The position numbers were made by a program, and so were the translations under genes. Of a DNA stretch of 64,000 bases, positions 20,201 to 32,600 are shown one piece after another. The stretch lies in contig NW_003101676.1 of NCBI RefSeq assembly GCF_000003855.2, forward strand, positions 442,673 to 506,672, read 5' to 3'. Position 1 is the stretch's first letter. Each line of letters starts with the position of its first letter. The DNA is from Blastomyces gilchristii SLH14081 (Eukaryota > Ascomycota > Eurotiomycetes > Onygenales > Ajellomycetaceae). The notes beneath the pieces are model-generated. The model was not told the DNA's origin and made no database searches. It saw only the letters and a program-made list of their open reading frames with translations.

Positions 20201-23200
20201 CTTTCTCAGTATTTTTCAAATATTTAAGTGATTCTTATGAATTCTCTGATAATGAATAATCTTTTTATTTAATAAGATATTAAAGCTTACTATAATATAT
20301 TCACTTATTTAATATTTTCTTCATAAGATATTCAGTATCACTCTTAATCTTGATATTATTCAGCTGAGACAGCTTCATCTCAGAACATTGCTTATAGAGC
20401 TTTAAATAGAAAATGTGAAAAATAGAATAAATTGATTTTAATTCTAAGAGTAATTTTAACTTATATATCTGTTTACTCATCACTCTTGTTATTAGAAAAG
20501 ATTCTAGTTACTACTTACTGAGCTTCTTATACAGTCTTATTATCTTGATATTCTTTGCTGAAAGTAGTACTTAATTCTCTATTAAGAACTTTATTGAAAG
20601 ATGTTTTCAATTATAGTATTCTATCTACTATATCTAAGTATAATAAATACTTTTCATTATCTTTTTATAAATTTTATTCAAAAGTTCTAATCTTGCTTTT
20701 ACTTTTAATACTGAGAGATACTCTATTCTCTATATCTATTTAATATTCTGACTATCTATTCTCTTCTTTGAAACATTATCTGTGATGTCACTGAGTAATG
20801 AAGAATTATATTTATAATAAGTATAGAAAGAAGATACTTTTAAGATTATATTCTTTATATTATTATATACAAATTCAGTGATTAGAAGATGTTTAAGTCA
20901 ATCATTCTAATAATATAAATAGAATGCTCAAAGCTACTCTTTTAATATCTGATTCTGATATTCAGTCTGATCATCTATCTGCAAATGAAATACAGTACTG
21001 AGAAGACATCTTATTATAAGATAATAGTAAAAAGCTGATCAGTATTTACTGATGAAGAGGAATTCTTAATCTGTTATTAATAATTTCAGAGCACTGTGAT
21101 TATAAATAATAATATCTAAAAACAGATCAGTTAATTCAGAGGCTTCAATCTTTTTATAAGTAGAGATATATTTTATCATCTTCATAAAATAGTTAATAAT
21201 GATTAAAATTAAGTCATATTCTTTAACTCTTATCAACTTTAACAGATTAACTATGAAATTCATTAATAGATTATATTATAAGCTTTTTAAGACAGACAGT
21301 GATATCAACTCACTGTATTACTTATATTACAGAATCTTTATTCTTTAATAGATATTATAAGTTTTAATATACTCTTTAATATTTGTCTAAAGCTTGTCTT
21401 AAATATATTTATATTTTAGAAGTTTCTTAGTCTTCTCTAACCTGAAGTGTTCTGTATGAGAATTATTATAATAAATTCTCAATAACTTCTGATACACTGC
21501 TCTACTATAAGAGATGAAGACTGAATTATTCAGTAGTAGAAGTCTATATTCTTCTAGTTATCAGTGACTTAATTTCTTAGCAGTACTGTTCTACTCAGAA
21601 TCTATCTCTTTCAAGTTTAAATCAGATTCTTTCTTCTTTAACTTCTGAATTCAAGCTGTAGTAGAGATGTCTCTCTTCTGTAACTTATTAATAAATTTCA
21701 AACATAGTCAGATTGAAAGATTATAGACTGTTTTATTCTTTATCAATTCAATGATAGTAAGATATAATATAAGAAGCTTATGATCTTCAGTGTTAGTTCT
21801 CTGTAAGAATCTGAGTTTTCTTTCATCTTTTATACTGAGTTATACAGCTGTCTTATCAGTACTGTTTCTGAGCTTTAGAGAACTTTAATTCTCTGCAGTC
21901 AGCTTCTTCTGCAGTGATAATAGAGATTCTTTTATAGAATGCTTCTTTGTATCAATAATATTATAATCAGACTGTTTAGATAGTATATTAGTGAGATTAA
22001 GCTGATCTGAATAATATCAGATATAGAAATTATACTCTGAAAGCAGCTCTGCTTATCTGACTTAATATTCTGTCAAGCTCTTTGTTATTAAGAAGTAATA
22101 TAGATTTATATAATTAGTGAGAACTTACACTGAGTACTTACTACTCTGAAGATAATATTATCAGATCTTAAAGAATTTAATAATTACTAATATTTCTTAA
22201 TTATAAGTATTATATCTTCTCTATGTAAGTGATAACTTCTTGAAGAAGAAGATCACTGATCTTTATTCACAGTGTCTTATAGACTCTGTAAAAAAGTCTT
22301 CTCTCACAGACATTTCATTGTCTATATTTTCAGAGATAATTATTCTCTGATTCTTTCAATGTTGAAAGATCTCTGATATCAACTGTGAAAAAATTTCACA
22401 GATTTTATTTCTGAATACATCAGTCTCACACTGACTGAGTAAGTTAAGATTAAAGTGATTCAGTATTATAATATCTATAAAAGCTTATTTCAATTCTATA
22501 AACATCTATATAATATCTTGAGTGAGAATAAATAGTTCTGTTTTTCTATCTTTCATACTTCTCTTTAACAGATCTGTAAGAGAGACAGTAATCTGTAAAT
22601 ATGTATAGATGAATTATCTATAGAAATTTATAAATTCTAGAAATATCTGCATCTCACAGTATATCTGCAGCATTAGTCAGTTCTTAATAATAAAGACTCA
22701 GCTTCTGTTCATTGAAATATTATTTATCTTAATAATATAATCTAAGAAATCAATCTCCTGCATGTAGAATGAGCATTTTTCAGTGTTTATATAGAGTTAA
22801 TACTGTCTCAAGTGACTCAACACTTCTCAAACATGAGTATCATATTCTTTCTTCATTTTTGAGAAGATTAGAATGTTATTCAGATATACTATACAGAAGA
22901 TGTTAATAAGACTCTGCAGTGTCTTATTTATATAGATTTGAAAGATGACTGAAGTATTACAGAGATCAAAATATAAAACAAGATATTTAAAATTATTATA
23001 TTTAGTATAAAAAGCTGTTTTTTAAACATTGTCTTTGTTAACTCTGATTCTATGATAGATATCTTATATATCAATCTTTGAGAACATCTTTACTTCAGAT
23101 AATCAGTTGATTATCTCATCAATTAATAATAATAAATAGTGATTCTTAACTATTATTTTATTGAGATCTCTGTAGTCTATGCATAGATATAGTCTACTGT

Positions 23201-24950
23201 TCTTCTTAAGTATAAAGAGTATAGATGTCTCTGCTGAACTCTTTGATAAATATATTCAGTTCTTTGATTACACTTTCTCAAGATATTTATGCAGAATATT
23301 TAATTTCTTTATAGATAAGTTATAAAGAGATCTGTACAATACTGTTGTACTATCTTCAAGATAAATCTTATATTATATCTTGATATCAGAAAACTTTGCT
23401 GCTTCTCTTTTTAAAAAGATATTCTTATAATCTGTAAAGAGATGTTATGTATATCTGTCTTTAATAATAGATACTACTGCTAATCTTACAGTGAGAGTGA
23501 TAACTTCTTTATCTATCTTTAAGTCTCAGTCATCTGCTATATAGTATATTAACTCTATCTTTATCTCAAGATTCTTTTAATAAAACTCTTCAGATTTCTT
23601 CATTACTATCTCTTCATTAGTGAGATGATACTATCACATCTGAGTGACTCAGTTAATAAGAGAATTATTTTCTCTCAATTATAGAAGATCTAGAATAATG
23701 TTCTCATCTATAATATTAACTATATAGAGAAGTAGACTGCTTTTCTTAAAGATTTCTTCTAAGTCTATGATCATATACTTCACTCAAATTATGCTAAAAC
23801 AGTGATATTTTATTTCATTGATAAATTTCATATAATCTGATAAATCTATCTTCTTTTAATTCTTTATTAAAGAAAAGAAATAGAATATAAAGTTAATATT
23901 TATTCTGAAGTTAAGTAGATATCTCACTGATATCTTCTTATTTAAGATATTTATTATGATTGTAATATAAACTTGAAGATATAAGAATTATTAATTCTTT
24001 ATTTCTTTCTCTTTTTTATCTTCTATAGATACATTTGTCAGAAGAGAAGTCAACTTTAAGAAGATATCTTCTCAGTTTCTTCTTTTCTTTAGCTTCTTAT
24101 AATTACTAGTATAGTGATTATTAGCTTCATAGTTAAAATAAAGATCTTTATTAAATCTTTTTTAATATTTCTTTACAGTGAGTAAAGAATTAGAATATTT
24201 AAAATTCTTCTTTACTTTCTCTATACTAGAGCTATCACAGTACTGTTTAGATTCTGTTATTAATTACTTAGAAGAAGTTTTATTAGTCTTCTTCTCAGAG
24301 AATTAATTATTCAAATAGATCTGAGAAGTTAGATTGATAAACTCAGTGTAATTGATTAATAAATTCTGATACTGTAATATTATTATCTGTATCTTATAAG
24401 TCAGCTTTATAAGATAAAGCTGTATTTTTAATTAATTCAAATCATCAGTTAATTTCTCTCAACATTCTTTAAATCTTATATTAAAATTGAAAGAATTCTC
24501 ATTATTTTATTAATATAATAAGTTAAAGTACTATACTACTATAAAGTAGCAGTTATAGTAATCTTTAATTTAATTCAGTAGAAAGTTCTTGAATTCTTCT
24601 TAAGTTATTACAGTATCAGTACACTCAAGCTTTCTCTTCTTAATAATTTAAGTTGTCACAGAGATGTCTTCAAGAAGATTGACAGTGTATATTACTTATA
24701 TCTTATAAGTATTATACTGACTTAAGTTAAGACAGAATTTTCATTTACAAGTATAGATAAAGCTGTGAAATTCAGATAATATATTTCTCTTATCTTTTAA
24801 AGAATCTCAGATCTTAATCTCTCTATCTTCATAATAGATATAGATGTGTAGAGACTGTGATAATAACAGAGTGATTAAAGAGCTTATATTCAAATATACA
24901 GCAGGTTCAGAAATCTCAGATTTTTGTCAAGATAGAGATATACACACTCT
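20200..24950 (-). pseudogene. G5 gag-pol, Ty3/gypsy type, degraded
   Basis: Minus strand, 5' to 3': gag at about 24.9-24.1 kb, poorly readable. RT about 23.3-22.6 kb with LYLCIDYRDLNKI, then KIDI (TKLDL motif) and FDLCNTSVIFQIYIN; the YLDD box reads YLNN at 22886-22875. Integrase includes 21263-21066 (MNFIVNLLKLIRVKEYDLIL, then INYFMKMIKYIST, matching the first catalytic Asp region, with Asp now Asn). Its C-terminus at about 20483-20301 (IYSIFHIFYLKLYK, equivalent to the HPVFHVS motif) runs into EYLMKKILNK, a probable chromodomain start. Integrase after RT is the gypsy order. Catalytic changes and many stops make it inactive. Confidence 0.83.
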
Positions 24951-25076
24951 AGAAAATAATGTAAAGTTTTCTTCAGAGAGTGAGATCAGATCAGTCTCAG
25001 TATGAGTATATAAGATTATATCAGTCTGTTAAAGCTCAACTGATTCAAACTTATAATCAGATTAAGTAATTCAAAT

Positions 25077-25609
25077 TGTAATATAACAGAACTGAAGTAG
25101 TGATAAGTTAGCAGTATTATACAAAGATAGTTGTTTAAGAAGCTGTATAAGTGAGCTTGACTATCTTGCTTAAATAGTGAGCTCATAGACTACAGAGTTA
25201 TTATGAGAATATCACAGATATAATACTTAATATTCTAAGAAGATTGTATAAGAAATACAGTGACTCTTGTATATATTTCAGTAGAAGAAAAATGAATCAC
25301 TGACTTCTTTGATAAGAAGTCAGTATCTAGCTATTCTATATAGATAATAAGTGAATATTCTTCTTTTATTTCATGAGTGAGAATAGCTGAAGTAATATTT
25401 CAGCAGCATCTCACTGTCAAGAAAGAGTAATCTGCTGATCTTGTATAGAAGTGAGGTTCTTATATTCATCAATCAGATCTTTCTATGATATATCTGAATG
25501 ATGTCATAGAGTGGTTGGAAACCGGTTCAAACAGAATGAAATCATCTGCATGGAAGCGATGGGCCGTGTGGAACCGCAACAGGGCCTTGGCGCGGCCGGG
25601 AGCGTGACA
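25077..25609 (-). repeat. G5 5' LTR (533 bp), with about 105 bp unmutated
   Basis: Positions 25077 to about 25505 are AT-shifted like the partner, but about 25505-25609 keeps CpG-rich sequence (GGCGCGGCCGGGAGCG), flush against the unmutated island that follows. Confidence 0.9.
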
Positions 25610-25614
25610 ATATT

Positions 25615-26164
25615 AATATAGAGTTAATTCTCAAATTCAATAGAAATCTAGTGTTGCTGTTCTCAATTTCTTGTAGAATCTATTAAATATTGAGATATTA
25701 AAACTATATTTAATATATCTCACTGTGCAGGGATCAAAGGCTCAGTCAGACCTTGAGATATACTGATTTTATAGTTGTTGATGTGCTGTTGACTTGTTGT
25801 CTGCTGGTTATCAAAGATGAACAGGGTTTTCACGGAGGTCACTCCTTAGATATCTCCACAATTACAGATTGAGAATCTTTCAAAATCAGGAAGATTGGCG
25901 CATATGGCTAGGTCTCTTCACCTTACAATTTGTATGGCAATTTGGCCCGGGGTTGTGATGTGGTAGGGGTGAACGGGGAATAATCCCACACAGGAGTTTC
26001 GAACAACGTCTCGTTCATGTTTGGCTGGATAACTCCACCACCACACGGGGTATGCGGTCGGCGATGGGGTCAAAATGCTCATATGATCGAGGGCTTTTCG
26101 ATGGATCTACCGGCGGGTTCTTATTCGAAAAATCGAGCGAGTTCGTGGTGGAGCGGTTGTTTGC
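25615..26164. other. Unmutated, GC-balanced island of unknown origin
   Basis: From about 25,735 the sequence has normal GC and many CpGs, unlike the 60 kb around it. The longest clear open stretch is a minus-strand frame of about 49 codons ending at TAA 25925-25923, containing HTPCGGGVIQPNMNETLFET. I do not recognise it. It could be single-copy DNA or a gene fragment stranded between repeats. Confidence 0.5.
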
Positions 26165-26473
26165 ATTGTCTTAATTACCTGATAAGATAAGAGTAGAAAT
26201 AGAGAGTGAAAGTAATAGAGAGTACTGTGAGATAATAGGAACAGTGATAATGATAGAGATAATAGAGATAATAGAGATAATAAGAGATAATAAGAGATAA
26301 TAAGAAGTGATAAGAGAGAGTCAGAGTGAAAAAAGTATAGAGATAATAGAGATAATAGATATGATAAAAGAGTGAGTGATAAGATAAGAGTAGAGATATA
26401 AAGTAAAAGTAATAGAGAGAGCTGTGAGATGTTAGAGACAGTGATAATAATAGAGAGTAGATAGTAACAGATA
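26165..26473 (-). repeat. Polypurine tract (same repeat as 4085-5130, inverted)
   Basis: GATAATAGA and AGAGATAATA units, imperfect; the reverse complement resembles the polypyrimidine tract, including AGCTCTCTCTATTACTTT. It directly abuts a MITE, as the first tract does. Confidence 0.75.
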
Positions 26474-26481
26474 TCACTATA

Positions 26482-26978
26482 TAAACTAACTGCCGAAATT
26501 ATGAATTTCACATTTAATCTCATTTAGTCTGATCTTATATATTTCTTGATATGAATCCCGCTAGGACTAATTATTAAAAAAACATGCAAAGTGACTATAT
26601 ACCAAATCTCAAAATGAGATCATGACTTAGAAAAAATAAGAAAGTGATCTTATTTAATCTCATTTAGTCTCATTCTTGATATAAAGAGACTATTTTTAGA
26701 CATTTTAAGGTTTTTTTTAACCTATTTTTAATTTTTTAAAAAGTAATGCTTTTTGATAACACTCAAATGAGATTTAAAGTCATTTAAAGCAATAAAAATA
26801 ATTTAAATTGAGAAGTAAAAATCATAATCTTATTTGAAAAATGTGATAAGAGTAGATAGTAAGTCTCACTGAGACAGTATATAACTACTATATAATCTTA
26901 AAACTATGTCATAAGATCAGTTAAGTTAGTAATAAGACTATTAAATATTCTAATTCTGATCTCAGACACAGTCACACG
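26482..26978 (-). mobile_element. MITE-6 (about 497 bp, minus orientation, broken right end)
   Basis: Its left terminus TAAACTAACTGCCG aligns to the MITE end. The right terminus stops at CAGTCACACG (26978) and lacks the last bases GTCAGTCTA. No 8-bp TSD can be found. Confidence 0.75.
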
Positions 26979-27018
26979 TAGACTGACTGTGTAATTATGT
27001 CTGAGATCAGAATTAAAC
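26979..27018 (+). mobile_element. About 40-bp MITE start fragment in the opposite orientation
   Basis: TAGACTGACTGTG, then TCTGAGATCAGAATTA, matches the first bases of the MITE family in plus orientation. It butts head to head with MITE-6 and forms an imperfect palindrome with it. Similarity fades after about 27018. Confidence 0.55.
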
Positions 27019-27253
27019 TTTATAGTTATTATATTATCTTAAAGTATTACTTCTGATTATAATTTATATTTATTACATTGATTTCAAATCATGTTATTTT
27101 GAATATTAAAGGTCTCAGATTCACTTTTCAAATAAAAATCTAGTCTTAAATAAAGAATATATTTAAATTCTTAGTTATATTTTCATTCTGATTTCATTAT
27201 TAAGAATGATATTAAATGAGATTATGAAATTATTTCTCACTTATATAATATTA

Positions 27254-27378
27254 TGTTGACATGCCTACTGAGCCGCCGGCCTACGGCAGGTCACGTGACT
27301 ATAGATCTGCTCACTCACCTACTAGATAGCTAGCTAGCATACTCTACATCTCAATGTAAGCAAGTTCTACACTTAACA
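27254..27378 (+). repeat. C2 5' LTR (125 bp)
   Basis: TGTTGACATGCC...TTAACA. Keeps CpG sites (GAGCCGCCGGCCTACGG) that the internal region has mostly lost. Confidence 0.93.
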
Positions 27379-27528
27379 GATTATGTTACTCTTAGTTGAA
27401 TAACTTCTGTGTTTTATAAGCAAGTTATCTATTAATTAGGCATATAGCTCTTGACATGTTATTCTCACTTTCAGCTCAATTATGAGAATGAGAAGCATTG
27501 AAAATCCTTTTATTTACATTTGAATATA

Positions 27529-29321
27529 ATGAGTCAAATCTTCATTAAGAGCATTTAAGAAAGACAGCTTAATGCTGCTGAAACAGGCCTCTAGAGAAGA
27601 ATCATTTCTTGAGACAAGATTTAACTCTCATTCTCAATTGAATAAATCAGCAGATACATAAGAGAGTGATATGTGTTTTAAATCACCTGAACCTAGCTTT
27701 GATCTCTTTCAATTGTCATCTCAAACAGCAGTTAAGCATACTATATTCAGCTTTACAACCTGTATACAAGACATAATAACTATCACACAGAAGATGGTCA
27801 GAGAGATCACTGAGTAGTTAAACACTGACACAGACCTAGATAACTCTAGAGATTCATTCTCAATGCGTCAGACAATTTCTTCTGCATTCAATCTAAGTGT
27901 TCTAACTGACATGCTATGAGAGCTCAAAGCTACTGACTTAAGTCATGATGAGATACTGAAGATAGTAAAGAAGCAATGACATGCCTCACTGACAGCTTAA
28001 ATAACAGCAGTAACAACAGACACTTCTGCCTTGAATACCGCGTCTGCATTCCAGGACTTTAAGAATGAGTTCAGTCATGTGAACCTGAAACTCAATAATA
28101 AGCTTGTAAGAGTGTTGAATTATGACACTTGATGCAGAGAAGTTCTAGCTAAAGCTATACTTCTTCAAGTCAGTGACATGTTAAGAAATCATGAACAGGA
28201 ATCAGATTCCTCACTCAGTGCTGATAAGATGAAGATCTGATGATACAAGAAAATCAAGATGTGAGAGTGTATGTGAAACAACATGAAAACAGATTCTTAA
28301 ACCCTAGCTCAGTCAAAACTTGAGTAGAAAGATGATAATGAATTCACAAAGATGAGCAGAGTGTCTGCACTCTGAAATGTTCTGAAGTTGAAATATCAGC
28401 TTCACTGAGCGGATCTGCAAGCACAACTGTATGTCAAGATCACTGTGATTAGCATTAATCAATATGAAAAAGATATCATCAAATACGCGAAGATGTGATG
28501 TTAAGCAGTTAATCAGATAAATTCACATGAGTGAAACCTATCTGATACATTTCTTACACAGCAGTTCATTGATAATCTTAAGACATATATTCAGTTCTAC
28601 ATTCAATCTCAGCTGAAGACTCTAAGGCAGAGTTGTCTGAAGACTGAAATTCCTGTAATTAATCTAGATGAGTTGATTGATGACTTGATCTGATATAAAA
28701 TATTTGTAAAGATTGATAATAAAAAGAATAAGACATTGCAGGCTGATAAGAAAGATGACAAGAAGAACAGTAAATCTGATAATAAGACTGATAAAAAGAA
28801 GAATAAGAAGAGCTCTATAAATATCTCATTCAACTTCTTCAACACAAATTCGAGCTTTAATGTGAATTTCAGCTCCAGCTCACACAGTCATGTGAACATT
28901 CTCAAGTGCACATTCTGTGATAAGATAGGCTATCAAGTCATTAAATACTAATTCAAGAATTGAGACAAGTAAGATCAAGAGTTCAAAGATAAATTCCAAT
29001 CATTCTATAACTGATTACAGTGAAAAAATAGTCAAGTGACTGTCTGCAATAATAAAACAGTCATCAATTTTTTCAGCAGTGCTAAGAACCTGGCTGTGAT
29101 GACTGCAGATTTCAACTGATATCTTAATACAGATATCAGTTTTCATATTATAAATAAGCACAGTCTTCTTCATCATATAAGAATGTCGGAGAGCAAAGAG
29201 GTAAGTGCAGCTCAAGAAGTCAATGAGAATATATTGATTTCAAAGTTAGTAGATGAATTAGCTGTTTCTATGAATGATTAAGTTCTACAGCTTTAAGCAG
29301 TCTGTTGAATAACTGAGGCTG
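27529..29321 (+). pseudogene. C2 gag region, degraded
   Basis: Begins near an ATG at about 27529 and is broken by stops. A Lys/Asp/Ser-rich segment (open frame 28736-28951) leads to a CCHC zinc knuckle at 28907-28948 that reads CTFCDKIGYQVIKY: the His (28931-28933) and last Cys (28946-28948) codons are now Tyr, each by one transition. The knuckle would bind element RNA. E4 interrupts downstream; the reading continues at 34949. Confidence 0.75.
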
Positions 29322-29608
29322 TGTAAGAGGCCTACACTGAATAGATCGGTATTATATTGATAGGTCTTATATAACAAAGAGAAAAATGTTAGAGAAGGAA
29401 AGAAAGAGAAAGTGTAGAAATCAGTGATTAAGGTGAATATTTATACATGTATGTGGTGGTATACGCGGTGGAGCTTCGGGGCGGAAGAATCTATACGCAG
29501 TCATGGCGGCCGAGGATTGATGATCAAGAATGGCTGAGAATCGGAGTGAAAGAATCTATGAAGTATAATGAAATAGTCTATATGATTGATCAGGCGCAGC
29601 CCGTCACA
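29322..29608 (-). repeat. E4 3' LTR (287 bp)
   Basis: Aligns with 34657-34943. Ancestral CpGs are often lost differently in the two copies (TG in one, CA in the other), as at about 29446 and 29518-29525. Confidence 0.92.
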
Positions 29609-29614
29609 TTAGCC

Positions 29615-32600
29615 CTTCTCTTTCAGAAGCAGTTTTCATTGGTCAAGAGCTGCTGTTTCAGATAACACAGAACTCAGAGTTCAGATTGATTGATCATAGT
29701 CAACTCATTTCACAAGATATTATCAGTCACAGTTACAGAATCTCTTATCAAGAATATTCTCAATCTCTCACTCAAGCTCATTATCTTCTTCTATGATGTC
29801 TGGCAGCTGTCAGTCAGAAGTCAGTTGAGAAGAAAACAGATTGTTAATAGCATAGCAGAGCAAGCTTGTATAAAATATATTATGAATTTCTGATGATATG
29901 TTAAGATAATAATTATAACTATCTAGAACTTCTATCACTTTATACTTGATATGATGATAATTCAGTGTATAAGATAAACATGTGATCTGTATATTCTTAA
30001 GATTCAATTATATTAAGTCTTCTATCTTATATTATTCAGTGAAGTCTTGATAAATATTAATTTAATTCTCTTAATCTTGTTTTACAGTTATCATGAAGAT
30101 CTCTGCTTAATTGTGAGTATCTCAGAGCTTTGTTACTATATTATCAGTGCTTTGAATCAGACTGCAGATATCTGATATAAACTGTGTAGTCTCTAGAAGA
30201 TTTAACACCTTCATATAATAACTGTGTATAAGAAAGAATAGGCTTATATCTGTTGAAATAGCATCTCATTCATTGATAGTGATCTCTATGTGTAGAAGCA
30301 GATCATGTCAATCATCTTATAAGTGATTATAGAATTTATAAAGATAGTTCTTTATAATCTGAATTGTCTATTCTGATGTATTATCAGTCTCAGAGTGATA
30401 AACAGTTGACAGATAGTGTATAATCTTGAGAACTTGATAGAATCTTGTTCAGAGAGTGCTCATGAATTAACAGTTTTAATTCAATACTATTAATCTCAGT
30501 AACTCATGTATCTGATAGAATGAACTCTGTAAGAAGACTTCAGTGACTTATTCAGTATTTATCTTATTATAAGATTTCAATATTATATCTTTACTTAGTC
30601 AGTTAATAATAATCAGAATGTTCTTACAATTCTTACTCTTAAATAGATTAATAGTGAAGTTAATTACTATATCTTATTAAATTCTATTAGAAATATTAAG
30701 TGATTTTAGTAGATCTTTTCTATAATTCTTTTATAAGATAATGAAAGAATAGTAATTATAATTTTAGACAAAGTATCTGATACTGTTTAATATCTCAGAT
30801 TAATAGAACTCTCAGAAGATCATTCTATATAGTTATTCACAGTCTGAATAGTCAGTTATATATGAATTATACATCTCTTACATTATCTAGATATATAAGA
30901 GTTTGAAGTGAGAGACTCAGTATCATTCACAGAATCATAGAGTGTTATTATCATTAATTAAATATTCTAAGATGTTAGTTCTTACATATAATTCTGAGAG
31001 AAATCAGAGTGCTTCTTATTATACTACTTCAGTAAGTGCTTAAAGAAGTTCATCAGTTTAAGCTGCTATATGTCATAGCTCATCTAATGTAGATTCAGAA
31101 GAAGTCAAGATATCAGTGTCAATATCAGTATTAGTTCAGAGAGAAAGTGTTATAATTAAAGAAGTACATATAATGTCATGAGTTGTTTCTTCTTGATCAA
31201 CTAATATCTTCAGATCTAGAAGCTGATGTTCTTGATTTAATCAACAGATGTCTGCTATATTGAAAGACATATCTTACTCTTATTATAAGAGAGCATCTGT
31301 TATCAAGTTCTGACTGCTAGAATAATAGTGTATTATAAAATGAAAGCAGCTTAAGAACTCAGATCATTATATCTATCATTCAGTGAGTTTACAGATAGTT
31401 GTGAAGTATTTAAGATTCTTATAATCTGTGACTATCTCAAATTCAGAGACACTTCAGAGTTCAGAGTCTCATTCTTCTAAACAGTGTATAATTGTAAGAA
31501 GTTTTTTATTATAGATCTTATAATTATATTCAGCAGAACTCAGTTTCTTAGATATGAAAATACATAGTTATAGAACATCTTCATTATTATATTATAATAT
31601 TACTTCTTCTATTACATAGTCAGAGAAATCAGCTTTAATAACTATTTTATGATCAGAATCAAATATTATTAGCAGAGAGATATCAATAAACATCTTCTTC
31701 ATCTATATAAATGCAGCTTCAGTATTCACTGATTATTGAAATACTGAGTCTTTTTTAGTGAGTTCTGTAAGTGATCTTATAATATCTGAGAAGTTTCATA
31801 TAAATCACTGATAGAAGTTAGTAAATCTGATAAAGCATTATACATCTTTCACAGTGTACAGAGTCTTTTATTCAAGAATAGCAGAGATCTTCTCAGAATT
31901 CATTCAGATTTCTTTACCAGCTTCTATGATAAAATCTAAGTATTTAGTACTCTTGACTTTAAAATCACATTTATCAATATCAATTGATAGTTCTGCTTCT
32001 TATAGTTATTGTAGTACTCTTTGCATATACTCTTGATATTTCTTTCTGAATTTATCAGTGAAGATGAGAATGTCATCTAGATAAGCAGATACAAATCATT
32101 AAGAAAGTCTCAGAGTACTCAGTTAATAGACTTCTGAAATATACTGAGAGTATTAGTCAGTTCAAAGAGTGTAACTACTCATTCAAAGAGATTATATCAT
32201 GTTCAGAATGCTATAAGTCACTCATCTTCTTTGATAATGTAAATCTTGTGAAACACAGTGATGATATCTAACTTTGTAAATCATTGAGCTTATTTAATAT
32301 AAGCTAGAGTTTCATTGATAAGAGATAAAGAATAACAGTCTTTCTTTATTAATCTGTTCAATTCTCAATAATTCATGCAGAACTGAAGTTCTTTATCTGA
32401 TTTCTTTGCAAAGAGAATAGAAGCTGTGATGAAAGAGTTGTTAATATGTATGAATTTCTTATTTAACAGATCATTAAGTATCTTTCAAAGAAGAAGAAGT
32501 TCATCTCAGAACATGTTATAAAGAGAGTCTTATAACAGTTCAGAGTTCTTATCATTCTTTTTCTCTAACTTAATACTGTGATTTACTTTAGAATCTTATA

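Larger units (their letters stand above)
17809..25609 (-). mobile_element. Ty3/gypsy element G5 (complete, 533-bp LTRs, TSD ATATT)
   Basis: 533-bp LTRs at both ends, perfect 5-bp duplications ATATT at 17804-17808 and 25610-25614. On its own strand the LTR runs TGTCACGC...TATTACA. A purine run AAAGAGAAGAA precedes the 3' LTR. Gag-pol with RT before integrase, and a probable chromodomain, place it in Ty3/gypsy. It is a different family from the chromodomain elements at 29-56 kb. Length 7,801 bp; no nested insertion recognised. Confidence 0.9.
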
